From the IMG/VR virus record IMGVR_UViG_3300023181_000088, positions 1-20,893 of that record: DNA of 20,893 nucleotides. The stretch is one strand, 5' to 3'. The notes below the pieces were generated by a model. The model saw only the letters and a program-made list of their open reading frames with translations, searched no databases and was not told where the DNA came from. A program made the translations under genes and the position numbers. This stretch comes from a virus. Below, in pieces: positions 14,170-20,764 of this stretch (position 1 is its first letter; every line of letters starts with the position of its first letter).

Positions 14170-14580
14170 CTACAGGGAGAGGCCGCGCGCCAGCCGATCG
14201 GCTATGGCGTAGCGGATCGCCTCGGCCCGCGCGGCGGCGGCCACCCCGGACTTTCCCGCGTCGGCCTTGTCCATGTCGAACACCGGCACGCCCTGGAAAC
14301 TGACCGGGGCGGCGCCCAGGGCGGCGGCGGAGACATAGGCCTCGTTCCGCCGGCTGGCCGTCTGCACCCCCTCCCATTCGGTCGGCGAAATAGTCATGAA
14401 CGAGAGCTCGACCGCCGAGCCGGGCTCAGAGGCGAACCGCAGGCCAGACGGCAGGATCGACGAGACGATGATCTCGCGCAGCGGCGGCCCGTGCTCCTCA
14501 CGGACGGCGGCCAGCCTCTCCAGGGCCGCGCGCATGCCCTCGAGCGCCTCGCCAAGGCGTACGGCGTCGGCGGGGCTCAA
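14170..14580 (-). CDS. Conserved-looking phage protein of unknown function, TTG start
   Basis: I place the start at TTG 14580, which overlaps the stop of the preceding gene as TTGA and has GGAGG 7 bases upstream; an upstream extension in the same frame would lie within the preceding gene. The 136-residue product begins MSPADAVRLGEALEGM, followed by a helical region, then a mixed region with REIIVSSILPSGLRFA, SAVELSFMTISPTEWEGVQ and SFQGVPVFDMDKA, and ends in an Ala-rich helix. No catalytic motif or named family is recognised. Ile, Val and Met alternate with polar residues in the middle, which suggests a small beta core. Confidence 0.65.
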   Translation of the reverse strand: MSPADAVRLGEALEGMRAALERLAAVREEHGPPLREIIVSSILPSGLRFASEPGSAVELSFMTISPTEWEGVQTASRRNEAYVSAAALGAAPVSFQGVPVFDMDKADAGKSGVAAAARAEAIRYAIADRLARGLSL

Positions 14581-14867
14581 GGCGCGACCTCCAAGATTTC
14601 CCGGAACATGATCGGGCATTTGTGGTCGGGCGTTTCGGGGCCGTACCAGGCGAGCAGGTAGCGCCCCGGCTCTTTCCTTCCCCAGACCTTCCCCGGGTAG
14701 ACTCCGGAGGGCAGCGACGAGTTGTAGTGCGCGAGTTGGCGGGTTTGGTGCGGGGTCAAAATGACGTGCGTCTCATCCATCGGCGCGAACCGCACGTCGC
14801 TGGGTTGATTCCAGTGCTTGCCGAGCGGGTCGTCCATGACGGGAATCAAGTTCGGGGTGAAAGTCAT
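14577..14867 (-). CDS. Small phage protein, unknown function (SLPSGxxxGKxW type)
   Basis: This 96-residue protein starts at ATG 14867, overlapping the preceding stop as ATGA. Its body, HYNSSLPSGVYPGKVWGR and GRYLLAWYGP, is like a small conserved protein I recall in many alphaproteobacterial phages, in which an 'SLP-T/S-G...GK.W.R' segment is followed by an aromatic strand and a closing hydrophobic strand (here PIMFREILEV). Its function there is not established to my knowledge. The N-terminus (MTFTPNLIPVMDD) is hydrophobic but too short to be a membrane anchor. Confidence 0.7.
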   Translation of the reverse strand: MTFTPNLIPVMDDPLGKHWNQPSDVRFAPMDETHVILTPHQTRQLAHYNSSLPSGVYPGKVWGRKEPGRYLLAWYGPETPDHKCPIMFREILEVAP

Positions 14868-15190
14868 AGCGCGTTGTCCCCATGAGGGTCGGCGCCGAGG
14901 AAGATCGGCGCGGATTCGGCCAGGCCGTCGACGATGAAACCGACAACCCGGGCGGCGTGATCTTCGACGGCCTCCCCAGCCGCCGCCGGGATGATCGCCC
15001 CGACGGCATGCACCAGAACCGACAGCAGCGCCCCAGCCGCGCCTGTGGCGGCCTCGAGGGCATCAACCCCCGCCGGCCTGGCTTCCACGATCGTCACGAC
15101 GGCCGCATGTAGCTTTCGCGATGCATCGTCCGTGAAGGCGTCGAGGAGCCGATCGAGCGACTCCCCCTTGCGACGTTCGGCCCTGGTCAA
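14864..15190 (-). CDS. Small helical protein, TTG start, next to recombination ATPase
   Basis: The 108-residue product must start at TTG 15190 or another non-ATG codon, because the frame contains no internal methionine. TTG 15190 overlaps the ATPase stop as TTGA, and AGGGGG lies about 7 bases upstream. The N-terminus is charged (TRAERRKGESLDRLLDAF), and the rest is Ala/Val-rich and helical with long hydrophobic runs such as GALLSVLVHAVGAIIPAAAG that are amphipathic rather than clearly membrane-spanning. No family recognised. Tight coupling to the ATPase suggests co-expression with the recombination genes. Confidence 0.65.
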   Translation of the reverse strand: MTRAERRKGESLDRLLDAFTDDASRKLHAAVVTIVEARPAGVDALEAATGAAGALLSVLVHAVGAIIPAAAGEAVEDHAARVVGFIVDGLAESAPIFLGADPHGDNAL

Positions 15191-16767
15191 TTGAAATCCC
15201 CCTCGATAGCGGCCGCGCCATCGGCGGGCTCGATGATGGCCAGGCGGCCGGTGACGGCTTTTTCGAACGCGGCCTGCGCGGCCGGCGGCAAGCGCTTAAA
15301 GGACGGCGACAGCTTGAAGGCGCCGAAGTTTCCTCGCAGCGTCGGGCCGTCCGTTTCGAACTCGATGTAGCAGCGGAAGGCGTGCGCATCGTCCGTGAAG
15401 TCCATGCGGAGCCCGTCTTTCATGAGCTCCTTAAGGCGCGTGAACACAGCGGCCCGCGCCCGCGCCTGCATGGCTGGCTCGGCCGCCTTCCACGCTTCTC
15501 CCTTGGTGAGCGACTGCAGGGCGGCGACCAGGTCGGCCCATTCCTTGGCCTCGGCCAGGGCGTGGGCCAGGTCCCCGAAGCCGAAGTCAGATCCGGGCGC
15601 CGAGGGCGTGGGCTTGTTCTCGGCATTCGTCGCAGTAGCATTCGAGGCTGTCGCGCTCTCGGCCGCAGGCGATGCAGGGCGGTCGGCCGCCGTCTCGCCG
15701 CCAGCGGCCGAGGCCTGGGGGCGATCACCGGGGAAGTCGTCGCCGGCCGGGGCCAGGCCCTCACCGGAGAACCCACGTTCGGCGAGGCGCTCCTCACGGG
15801 AGTCGGGCTTGGGGGCATGCGCCGCCGCCGCGCCGTCCTGGGCCGCCTTTGCCGACGCGATCTCTGCCGGCGTTGCGGCCCGGATTCCTTCCGGCTCCCG
15901 GCCGCCTTGCCCGGTTTCCGGCTCGTCAGGGGGCGGGAGGTCGGTTTCAGGCGGCGGAGGAGCGGCGGGCCGCTTTACGCCGCCCCTGGCCCATTTGGCG
16001 AGGTTGCGGCCGAGTTCCTCGTCGATCGGCGCTTTTGATTTCCTCAGGCTCTCGAATTGAATCGGAAGCTTCGTCATCTTCCGTTCGCCGGCCTCGGACG
16101 GATTCCACTCCGGAACCCCCCCCGACGCCGGGGGTAACAGGGCGTTGAGCGTCATTTCGTAGACGAATTCGTCGCCGCCGATCGGAACAAAGCCGGTCTG
16201 GATAACCTCGGTTTTCGTTCCGCCGTTGCCGTTGGGGACCTTGACCGGCTTGGCGCCTTCCTTGGCGCGGAACGTGAAGATCGCCGGTTTGTTGAGGCGC
16301 TGGATCTCGATAAGGAGCGCGTTCCGGGCGGCCTTGGGCTTGGCCCAGGCGAGCATTTTCGTCCCTTCGGATCCGCCCATCCTGGCGTGCTCTTTTTCCT
16401 GATAATCGAGCATCCCGCCTTGGCCGTTATGTTCGTGCGAGAGGGTGTCAATGACCATGCAGCCGCACCGCTCGTCGGCAACGCAAAACCGGATGGCGTC
16501 GACATAGTCCAGCGACCCATGAGGCGGACTGAACGGGACATGGATAAACCCCGGCGAGCCGTCGGCCTTCCGGAAGGCGTCGGCGTATTGGAGCGCCCGC
16601 CTGTTATCGGTGTCGACGACGAACGGCATTCCGCCGAGGACCTCACAAATCCCGATAGCCGCGCGGATTGCCGAATAGGTCTTTCCCCCGCCTGATGCGC
16701 CGGTCAGGCCAAACAAAATCGGCGTTTGCTCTCGGACGGCAGGGACCGCTTCAAACTTGCGACTCAT
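15187..16767 (-). CDS. RecA-fold phage ATPase (Sak4-like), with extra C-terminal domain
   Basis: This 526-residue protein begins at ATG 16767, overlapping the exonuclease-like gene as ATGA. Residues 15-235 are a P-loop ATPase: Walker A GASGGGKT (23-30), PFVVDTDNRR (about 48-57) and Walker B CMVIDTLSHEH. The lack of other AAA+ motifs, the phage setting and the nuclease neighbour fit Sak4-type single-strand annealing ATPases. A Pro/Ala-rich linker (about 270-385) leads to a C-terminal region (about 390-526) with GDLAHALAEAKEWADLVAAL and FRCYIEFETDGPTLRGNFGAFKL that I do not recognise. Typical Sak4 proteins are much shorter, so this may be a fusion. A replication-associated ATPase is the alternative. 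Confidence 0.75.
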   Translation of the reverse strand: MSRKFEAVPAVREQTPILFGLTGASGGGKTYSAIRAAIGICEVLGGMPFVVDTDNRRALQYADAFRKADGSPGFIHVPFSPPHGSLDYVDAIRFCVADERCGCMVIDTLSHEHNGQGGMLDYQEKEHARMGGSEGTKMLAWAKPKAARNALLIEIQRLNKPAIFTFRAKEGAKPVKVPNGNGGTKTEVIQTGFVPIGGDEFVYEMTLNALLPPASGGVPEWNPSEAGERKMTKLPIQFESLRKSKAPIDEELGRNLAKWARGGVKRPAAPPPPETDLPPPDEPETGQGGREPEGIRAATPAEIASAKAAQDGAAAAHAPKPDSREERLAERGFSGEGLAPAGDDFPGDRPQASAAGGETAADRPASPAAESATASNATATNAENKPTPSAPGSDFGFGDLAHALAEAKEWADLVAALQSLTKGEAWKAAEPAMQARARAAVFTRLKELMKDGLRMDFTDDAHAFRCYIEFETDGPTLRGNFGAFKLSPSFKRLPPAAQAAFEKAVTGRLAIIEPADGAAAIEGDFN

Positions 16768-17681
16768 AGCTGAAAACCTTTCGCGGCCGCGCGGGCCTCA
16801 ATGCGTTGATGGTAGAAGGAACGGACGCCGATCGGGGCGCCGTCTTGCGGATAGGCTGGCCATACGCCCGACGTCATGCCCTCGGCGAAGGCCATAAGGC
16901 CCATGTCGACCATGAGGTCGCCAGTGTGGCGCGTTGACCCGTCCAGGGGCGCGGCCCGGTGGCCGTAGGGCTCGGCCGTCTCGATCCACAGGAAATCGAA
17001 CCGCACCCGGCCGGCGAGCTCCGGCAAGATCGCCTCGACGCCGCGGGGATAGAACCGGGCCTGGATCGCGTAATCGTTGTTCTCGATGGCCTTTGCGATC
17101 CCGTCCTCGGTGGCCAGGCCGGCCATCGTCTTGACGTCCAGGATCCGAGCCTTTGACGCGCACCAGACGTCGAGCATTCCGCGACACCAGACCGTGACGA
17201 CCTGGCCGCTTGAGAGCGTGACCTCCTCTTTCCAGAAGATCGGGACCTCGGTTTCGTACGGCTCGCCCTCGAGCGTCTCCTCGATCTTGGCCTTGACCAG
17301 TTCGGCCATGTCCATAGCCTGGACCTGAACCTTTTGCAGGATCGGAATTCGGCCGTTGGCGATCGCCGCGTCTCGATCGTTTCGCGCCGCCTCGCTGCGA
17401 TAGTCGGGATAGCGGACGATCGAGATTTCCCGCCCCTTGCCCAGGGCCAGGCGGTGGACGGCGTCGCCCAGGAACAGGTGAGCAGCCTTGGACCCGCGCC
17501 GCGTCCCGTAGGGGTTCAGCCGGGGGTGATCGTTGGCGGCGTGGTAGGGCGACGACTCGGCTTCCCGCTTGATCCAGGATTGCGAAACCGACGGCATAGG
17601 CGCCGGGTCCTGGAAGTAGCGGCCGGCGTCGAGGTCTGGATATAGTCCCGGCTCGGAGATCCAGCGGACAAGGGCGCTCAA
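16764..17681 (-). CDS. PD-(D/E)XK exonuclease-like protein (RecE/YqaJ type)
   Basis: I place the start at TTG 17681, which overlaps the preceding stop as TTGA and follows GGGAG; this gives 305 residues opening MSALVRWISEPGLYPDLDAGRYF, a typical start for phage PDDEXK proteins of the DUF3799/exonuclease VIII kind. Visible motifs are GDAVH (72-76), E145 in ETEVPIFW, GMLDVW with Asp171, LDVKT with Asp182 and Lys184 (the (D/E)xK pair), and QARFY further on, matching the QxxxY motif of RecB-like nucleases. Such enzymes resect double-strand ends to 3' single strands that annealing proteins use. Adjacency to the RecA-fold ATPase supports a two-gene recombination module. Confidence 0.8.
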   Translation of the reverse strand: MSALVRWISEPGLYPDLDAGRYFQDPAPMPSVSQSWIKREAESSPYHAANDHPRLNPYGTRRGSKAAHLFLGDAVHRLALGKGREISIVRYPDYRSEAARNDRDAAIANGRIPILQKVQVQAMDMAELVKAKIEETLEGEPYETEVPIFWKEEVTLSSGQVVTVWCRGMLDVWCASKARILDVKTMAGLATEDGIAKAIENNDYAIQARFYPRGVEAILPELAGRVRFDFLWIETAEPYGHRAAPLDGSTRHTGDLMVDMGLMAFAEGMTSGVWPAYPQDGAPIGVRSFYHQRIEARAAAKGFQL

Positions 17682-18319
17682 GGCGCGGGCTCCCGCCGCG
17701 ACTCGACGATGCATGCCCGCGCGCAGGCCCGGAACGCATCGGCCGACGGAAACAGTCGTGTTTCCGGCCACGTATCATCGGCCAAGTCGTCGTGTTCGGG
17801 GTCGAAACCTGGGTCATCGGGAGAAAAGCATTCGCCGTAGAACCTACGGTATTCGCGCCACGCCTCATGAGCGCATCGCTCAACCATATCCTCGCTGATC
17901 TCCCCCACGGCCTGGGCCTCGGAGGGCTTGGGTGGGTCATCAAGCTGGTCGACGAAATCTGACCATAGGCCAGCGTTGACGATGAAAGCGTCTCGCCCGT
18001 CGAGTAGCGTCTTGAGGCGCGAAACCTCCACCGCCTCCCCTTGGCCAGCCGGGGTTGCGGGATGGCGGGCGAGGGCGACCAGCTTGAGCAGCGTTTCTGG
18101 ATGCACGCCTACCTCGTCGGGGCCGGGGTCGGGCTGCTCGTCGTTCTCGATCAGCCACTCGTTGTGGTCGTCAAGTTCGGTGCGCGCTTCCTTCTCTAGG
18201 TAGTCGAGCGTTTCCCGCGCCACGGCTTCCCGCTCACCCTGGCTCGCGATCATGTCCCCGGCGTCGGCATAATGATCCTGGCTCGCGGGGTTGGGCTGAC
18301 CGCCCTGGTTATTGGTCAT
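17678..18319 (-). CDS. Acidic protein of unknown function
   Basis: The 213-residue product starts at ATG 18319, with GGAGA 9 bases upstream; upstream extension would overlap the neighbouring gene. It is acidic. Residues 20-70 hold a helical segment with SQGEREAVARETLDYLEKEA and an acidic run. The middle segment, VSRLKTLLDGRDAFIVNAGLWSDFVDQL, resembles a short module seen in phage accessory proteins (RDxFIVxxGLWxxF), but I cannot attach a function. The C-terminal part is rich in aromatic and acidic residues, with DPEHDDLADDTWPETRLF. It precedes the exonuclease gene, coupled by TTGA. DNA-mimic proteins are acidic too, but this is only an analogy. Confidence 0.65.
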   Translation of the reverse strand: MTNNQGGQPNPASQDHYADAGDMIASQGEREAVARETLDYLEKEARTELDDHNEWLIENDEQPDPGPDEVGVHPETLLKLVALARHPATPAGQGEAVEVSRLKTLLDGRDAFIVNAGLWSDFVDQLDDPPKPSEAQAVGEISEDMVERCAHEAWREYRRFYGECFSPDDPGFDPEHDDLADDTWPETRLFPSADAFRACARACIVESRREPAP

Positions 18320-18554
18320 GGGAGGGGTTCTCCAAGCCGACGGCCTCCCGGCCCTTGGCGGTGCGGCGGACATAGACGCGGTGAGGCGCCTTCGGGAACG
18401 GGCGGTCGCGCTTCGTCTCGACGAGGGCGAGCCGCTTCATGTCGAGCAGGCCGGCCCCGACGCGGAACCCGGTCGGCATCATCCGCCAGGCGTCGGGCAA
18501 GAGCTCGAGCGCGCGACGGGCTTCGGGGGTGAGGGAGAGGGGGCGCAGCTTCAT
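18309..18554 (-). CDS. Small winged-helix-like protein
   Basis: The start is ATG 18554, which overlaps the preceding stop as ATGA and gives 81 residues. The sequence SLTPEARRALELLPDAWRMMPTG, followed by GAGLLDMKRLALVETKRDR and VYVRRTAKGREAV, has the run of helix-helix-helix-wing seen in small winged helix DNA-binding proteins, in which the last strand ends in 'T-x-x-G-R-E'. It could be a small transcription regulator. This is fold recognition by eye; no family is named. Its end overlaps the next gene start by 11 bases. Confidence 0.6.
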   Translation of the reverse strand: MKLRPLSLTPEARRALELLPDAWRMMPTGFRVGAGLLDMKRLALVETKRDRPFPKAPHRVYVRRTAKGREAVGLENPSHDQ

Positions 18555-18901
18555 GCCCGGCCCGCCGGCTCGGCCATCATGGGGCCGCACGCTTGAACGC
18601 CCCGCATCATGGCCCTGCCCAGGGCCTCGAGGCCCTCGTCAACGCAGTCGCACTGCGCGAAATAGGTCCCGATCGAAAACCCGATCGCGTGAACCATACC
18701 GGCCGGCGGGAGGCCGCCTTCGAGCGCCGCGACCATCGTCGCCGTGATGGCGCTTTGCAGGTTCGACACGCGGTCAAACTCCTCTCCCTGGGGGCGGATG
18801 CCGCGGGCCACCTCTCGCGCCGCGACGACCTCCAAGAGTTCCTTGGCGCTGGCCACGTTGGCGGCCTGATCTTCGGGGGTCATGTAGTAGTGCTGCGCCA
18901 T
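18551..18901 (-). CDS. Small protein of unknown function
   Basis: I place the start at ATG 18901 (MAQHYYMTPEDQ); a longer open frame upstream runs through the preceding gene. A G-rich Shine-Dalgarno lies about 9 bases before it. The 116-residue product has helical regions (VASAKELLEVVAAREVARGI, LQSAITATMVAALEG) and a cysteine pair in FAQCDCVDEGLEALG. It ends with VQACGPMMAEPAGRA. The layout, a helix pair, a Gly-rich turn (GGLPPAGMVHAIGFSIGTYF) and more helix, resembles that of the adjacent gene at 18904-19281, which may be a distant paralogue. Function unknown. Confidence 0.65.
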   Translation of the reverse strand: MAQHYYMTPEDQAANVASAKELLEVVAAREVARGIRPQGEEFDRVSNLQSAITATMVAALEGGLPPAGMVHAIGFSIGTYFAQCDCVDEGLEALGRAMMRGVQACGPMMAEPAGRA

Positions 18902-18903
18902 GG

Positions 18904-19281
18904 TCAGCAGGCCCCCTTGTGGCCGGGCGCACCATAAAGCGTCGTGCAGCGCTCGAGGCCATCGCTCAGACCCGCCTCGAGCGCTGCGCCGAGCACGTCG
19001 GCGGAGGCCGGGCCGATGGCCTGGAAGAGGCACGACACGAACCCGGACGCCATCCCGGCGACAAAACCCAGCTGCGACGCCTCATCCTTCGGCCAGCTGC
19101 GCGCGTTCGCGACGAAGAGCAGTTGTCCAGCGCTGGCGCCGATCGCGAAGGCCGGTCCAGGTGCGGCCTGGTCCTGGATTCCTTCGGACTTGGCCATATC
19201 GGCGAGAAACTTCACGGCGATCTGCGTCGACCGTTCCGTGTCCTCAGTGTTCATAATGTTCATATTCGCAATCGTGGTCAT
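18904..19281 (-). CDS. Small protein of unknown function
   Basis: This 125-residue protein starts at ATG 19281, three bases after the preceding stop. A polar N-terminus (MTTIANMNIMNTEDTE) is followed by helices and Gly/Ala-rich turns: AFAIGASAGQLLFVAN, LGFVAGMASGFVSCLFQAIG and LGAALEAGLSDGLERCTTLYG. No membrane segment is long enough to be sure, and no motif is recognised. With its neighbour at 18551-18901 it shares Cys-containing helices and similar size, which hints at duplication. Both lie in the promoter-proximal group of small unknown genes, a common place for host-takeover or anti-defence proteins. Confidence 0.6.
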   Translation of the reverse strand: MTTIANMNIMNTEDTERSTQIAVKFLADMAKSEGIQDQAAPGPAFAIGASAGQLLFVANARSWPKDEASQLGFVAGMASGFVSCLFQAIGPASADVLGAALEAGLSDGLERCTTLYGAPGHKGAC

Positions 19282-19284
19282 TGT

Positions 19285-19515
19285 TTAAGCCCTCCTCGGC
19301 TTTTCAAATCGAAGTTTCCCCGGCGGCTCGCGGCCATCGGCGTCTTGGTAGCCGCTGCAATCGACGACGACCTCGGCAGGCCGCCGCCAGATGTACCAGC
19401 GCCAGCAATAGGCTAGGCCGGTCGGCAGGATCTCCGGGTCCAGGTGGCGGCACATGATGCACGGCTCGACGTTAGGCGCCGTCGGCAGGCCTGGCGGGAG
19501 AGTCGACTCGCTCAC
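19285..19515 (-). CDS. Small cysteine-containing protein, possible zinc binder
   Basis: This 76-residue protein starts at GTG 19515, overlapping the preceding stop as GTGA. It has a CxxC pair in EPCIMCRH (Cys19, Cys22), then Cys in AYCWRWYIW and VVDCSGYQ, which could form a four-Cys zinc site or a Cys/His set with the His after the pair. The C-terminus is basic (LRFEKPRRA). Small single-zinc proteins are common in phage early regions, often with regulatory roles; no family is recognised. Confidence 0.6.
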   Translation of the reverse strand: MSESTLPPGLPTAPNVEPCIMCRHLDPEILPTGLAYCWRWYIWRRPAEVVVDCSGYQDADGREPPGKLRFEKPRRA

Positions 19516-19655
19516 GTCGCCGCCATCCCAAACACCCCGACGACCGCCCCGGCCGTGCAGAGCGCCGCGAAGATGACGACGAGTTCGATCAGCGCCCGCA
19601 GCCAGAAGGGCAGGCGGTTATAGCGCTCCTGGAGCGTCTTGCGGTCGTCATGCAT
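19512..19655 (-). CDS. Small single-pass membrane protein
   Basis: I choose ATG 19655 (MHDDRKTLQERYNRLPFW), which gives 47 residues; longer starts run further into the neighbouring gene. A polar N-terminus is followed by one hydrophobic segment (WLRALIELVVIFAALCTAGAVVGVFGM), and the N-terminal charge pattern suggests the N-terminus stays in the cytoplasm. Function unknown. It overlaps the previous gene by 8 bases and the next start by GTGA. Confidence 0.55.
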   Translation of the reverse strand: MHDDRKTLQERYNRLPFWLRALIELVVIFAALCTAGAVVGVFGMAAT

Positions 19656-19902
19656 GGTCGGCGCCTCGGGTTGGGAAAGGCCGGAAACTCCGGCGGTCAA
19701 TATCATCGCTCAGCACCTGCCAAGCGTCGGCTTCCCGCTCGAGCTCGTCCGCGCCCGTGTCCAGGGCGGCGGCGTCGGCCCGGAGGATGGCGCGGAAGCA
19801 CGGGAGCCACCACAAGGCCCGCTGGCGGATCTCGGCGGCCTTCACCCGCTGGGCGGCCGCCTCGGCGCGCGTGCGGGCGATGTTCTGGGCGAGGGGAGTC
19901 AT
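19648..19902 (-). CDS. Small helical protein of unknown function
   Basis: The 84-residue product starts at ATG 19902, overlapping the preceding stop as ATGA; a longer open frame upstream lies within the neighbour. It is Ala/Arg-rich and almost entirely helical, with RTRAEAAAQRVKAAEIRQRALW and AAALDTGADELEREADAWQVLSD, and may form coiled coils. A single WWLPCF stretch is hydrophobic. No motif or family is recognised. Confidence 0.6.
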   Translation of the reverse strand: MTPLAQNIARTRAEAAAQRVKAAEIRQRALWWLPCFRAILRADAAALDTGADELEREADAWQVLSDDIDRRSFRPFPTRGADHA

Positions 19903-20126
19903 ATGCCCGCGCCCTGGTCGACTGTGATCCCGCGCCACTCGCGCAAGTATTTCAGGACCCAAGCCGACTCGACCAGACCCTCGAGCGATCGCGTGAGCCA
20001 AACGCCGGAGGGTCCAAACTGCGTCGCCAAGTGGCCATGGTCGCCGCTCAGCCTGATCAGCTTCGCGAATTCGTTCTCGGAAATGTAGATCCGCCGCGGC
20101 GGGGTGGGGAGCGGCTCGGCGCTCAC
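19899..20126 (-). CDS. Small protein of unknown function
   Basis: This 75-residue protein starts at GTG 20126, overlapping the preceding stop as GTGA. It reads MSAEPLPTPPRRIYISENEF at the start, then a short helix with KLIRLSG, then HLATQFGPSGVWLTRSLEGLVESAWVLKYL, and ends acidic and short. The alternation of strand and helix suggests a compact alpha/beta fold. Function unknown. Confidence 0.6.
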   Translation of the reverse strand: MSAEPLPTPPRRIYISENEFAKLIRLSGDHGHLATQFGPSGVWLTRSLEGLVESAWVLKYLREWRGITVDQGAGI

Positions 20127-20431
20127 AGCATCGACTCCCCGCGATCGTCCAAGCAGGACACGAACAGCGCGCCGGCCTCCTCGAGTTCCGCCGCCCTGGC
20201 GAGAGCCTCGTCGTCGCAGTTGAAAAGGTCGGCCGCCGTGAAGCCGAGATAGCCCTTGGCGTCGGGAATCAATTGATCCAGCGCCGTGACGGGCTTACCG
20301 GCCGCGTTGCAAAGCCAAGTGACGGCGTACACGCGGGGAAGCTTTTTCTCGATGGCGGGAACGTGGACAGTGATGGTGCGGGCGATAGCCATAATCTCAG
20401 TCTCCGGTTTGGTTGCCAGGGCCGTTCTCAT
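20123..20431 (-). CDS. First gene of the leftward operon, unknown function
   Basis: I place the start at ATG 20431, where AGAGG lies 5 bases upstream; an in-frame ATG at 20392, preceded by GGAG at 9 bases, is a close alternative that would remove 13 residues. The 102-residue product has ARTITVHVPAIEKKLPRVYAVTW, then a helical, acidic C-terminus with DEALARAAELEEAGALF and two or three cysteines. No family recognised. It directly follows the AT-rich control region, so it is the first gene made from the leftward promoter. Confidence 0.65.
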   Translation of the reverse strand: MRTALATKPETEIMAIARTITVHVPAIEKKLPRVYAVTWLCNAAGKPVTALDQLIPDAKGYLGFTAADLFNCDDEALARAAELEEAGALFVSCLDDRGESML

Positions 20432-20451
20432 GGCGGCCTCTTGTGAAAATG

Positions 20452-20479
20452 AATTTAGCCGTTGACCCGAATTAGGCAA
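20452..20479 (-). promoter_or_regulatory. Candidate leftward promoter
   Basis: On the minus strand a TTGCCT (-35-like, 20474-20479) and a TAAATT (-10-like, 20452-20457) are 16 bases apart, pointing towards the first gene of the leftward operon. The region is the only clearly AT-rich stretch of the window. Match to the sigma-70 consensus is moderate and other pairs can be drawn in AT-rich DNA. Confidence 0.4.
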
Positions 20480-20489
20480 TAGGTAATTT
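20462..20489 (+). promoter_or_regulatory. Candidate rightward promoter
   Basis: TTGACC (20462-20467) and TAATTT (20484-20489) are 16 bases apart and point at the HTH gene, whose ATG is 36 bases further on. The -35-like box is close to the TTGACA consensus. It overlaps the candidate leftward promoter, so the two would compete or be jointly repressed. Confidence 0.45.
20470..20488. promoter_or_regulatory. Operator-like imperfect palindrome
   Basis: AATTA at 20470-20474 is mirrored as TAATT at 20484-20488 around a nine-base centre, so the two half-sites sit about one and a third helical turns apart. It lies between both pairs of promoter boxes, where a dimeric repressor would shut both directions. 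The five-base arms are short, and chance in AT-rich DNA is possible. Confidence 0.4.
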
Positions 20490-20494
20490 CAATC

Positions 20495-20524
20495 TCGGAA
20501 CAAATTAAATCCAGGATCGGAACA
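20495..20524. repeat. Two direct repeats TCGGAACA, 22 bases apart
   Basis: Identical octamers at 20495-20502 and 20517-20524 are spaced 22 bases start to start, near two helical turns, so both would face the same side of DNA. The second ends one base before the ATG of the HTH gene. Such spacing suits binding of a regulator to the leader of its own gene. Confidence 0.45.
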
Positions 20525-20525
20525 C

Positions 20526-20756
20526 ATGGACATCGAGTTGCACCCCCGCGTTAAGGCGCTTGACGAGCGGCGGCGGGAGGCGGGTCTCTCTCTTGTCGAC
20601 TTCGCGGCCTTCGCCGGCGTGTCGCGGACCACGCTTTTCCGCTGGACCAAGGGCGCGTCTCCCGTCCTGGCGGACCTTGAAGCCGCCGAGGCGGCGCTCG
20701 CAGCCTATGTCGAGGCGAAGGTCGCCCGGCTCCAATCGCCGGCGGGTGCGGCGTGA
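20526..20756 (+). CDS. Small HTH transcription regulator (Cro/XRE-like)
   Basis: This 76-residue protein starts at ATG 20526, 36 bases after the -10-like box, with a weak AGGA upstream. It contains a helix-turn-helix: LDERRREAGLSLVDFAAFAGVSRTTLFRWTKGAS (about residues 12-45), where AxxxGVSRTTLFRW gives the turn and recognition helix. The remainder is an Ala/Glu-rich helix likely to dimerise. It is close in size to Cro-type repressors and sits divergent to the early operon, so it probably binds the control region beside it. It has no cleavage domain as in full CI repressors. Confidence 0.75.
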   Translation: MDIELHPRVKALDERRREAGLSLVDFAAFAGVSRTTLFRWTKGASPVLADLEAAEAALAAYVEAKVARLQSPAGAA

Positions 20757-20764
20757 GGTTTGCT

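Noticed and set aside
13712-14377. Minus-strand open frame of 221 codons
   Set aside because: It overlaps three better genes in another frame that have start signals and short junctions, and its composition is Arg/Gly-rich shadow sequence.
14113-14661. Plus-strand open frame of 182 codons
   Set aside because: It runs antisense to the leftward operon with no Shine-Dalgarno and shadow-like composition.
16798-17943. Minus-strand open frame of 381 codons
   Set aside because: It lies in another frame over the exonuclease-like gene, which has PD-(D/E)XK motifs; this one is Arg/Pro/Gly-rich without motifs.
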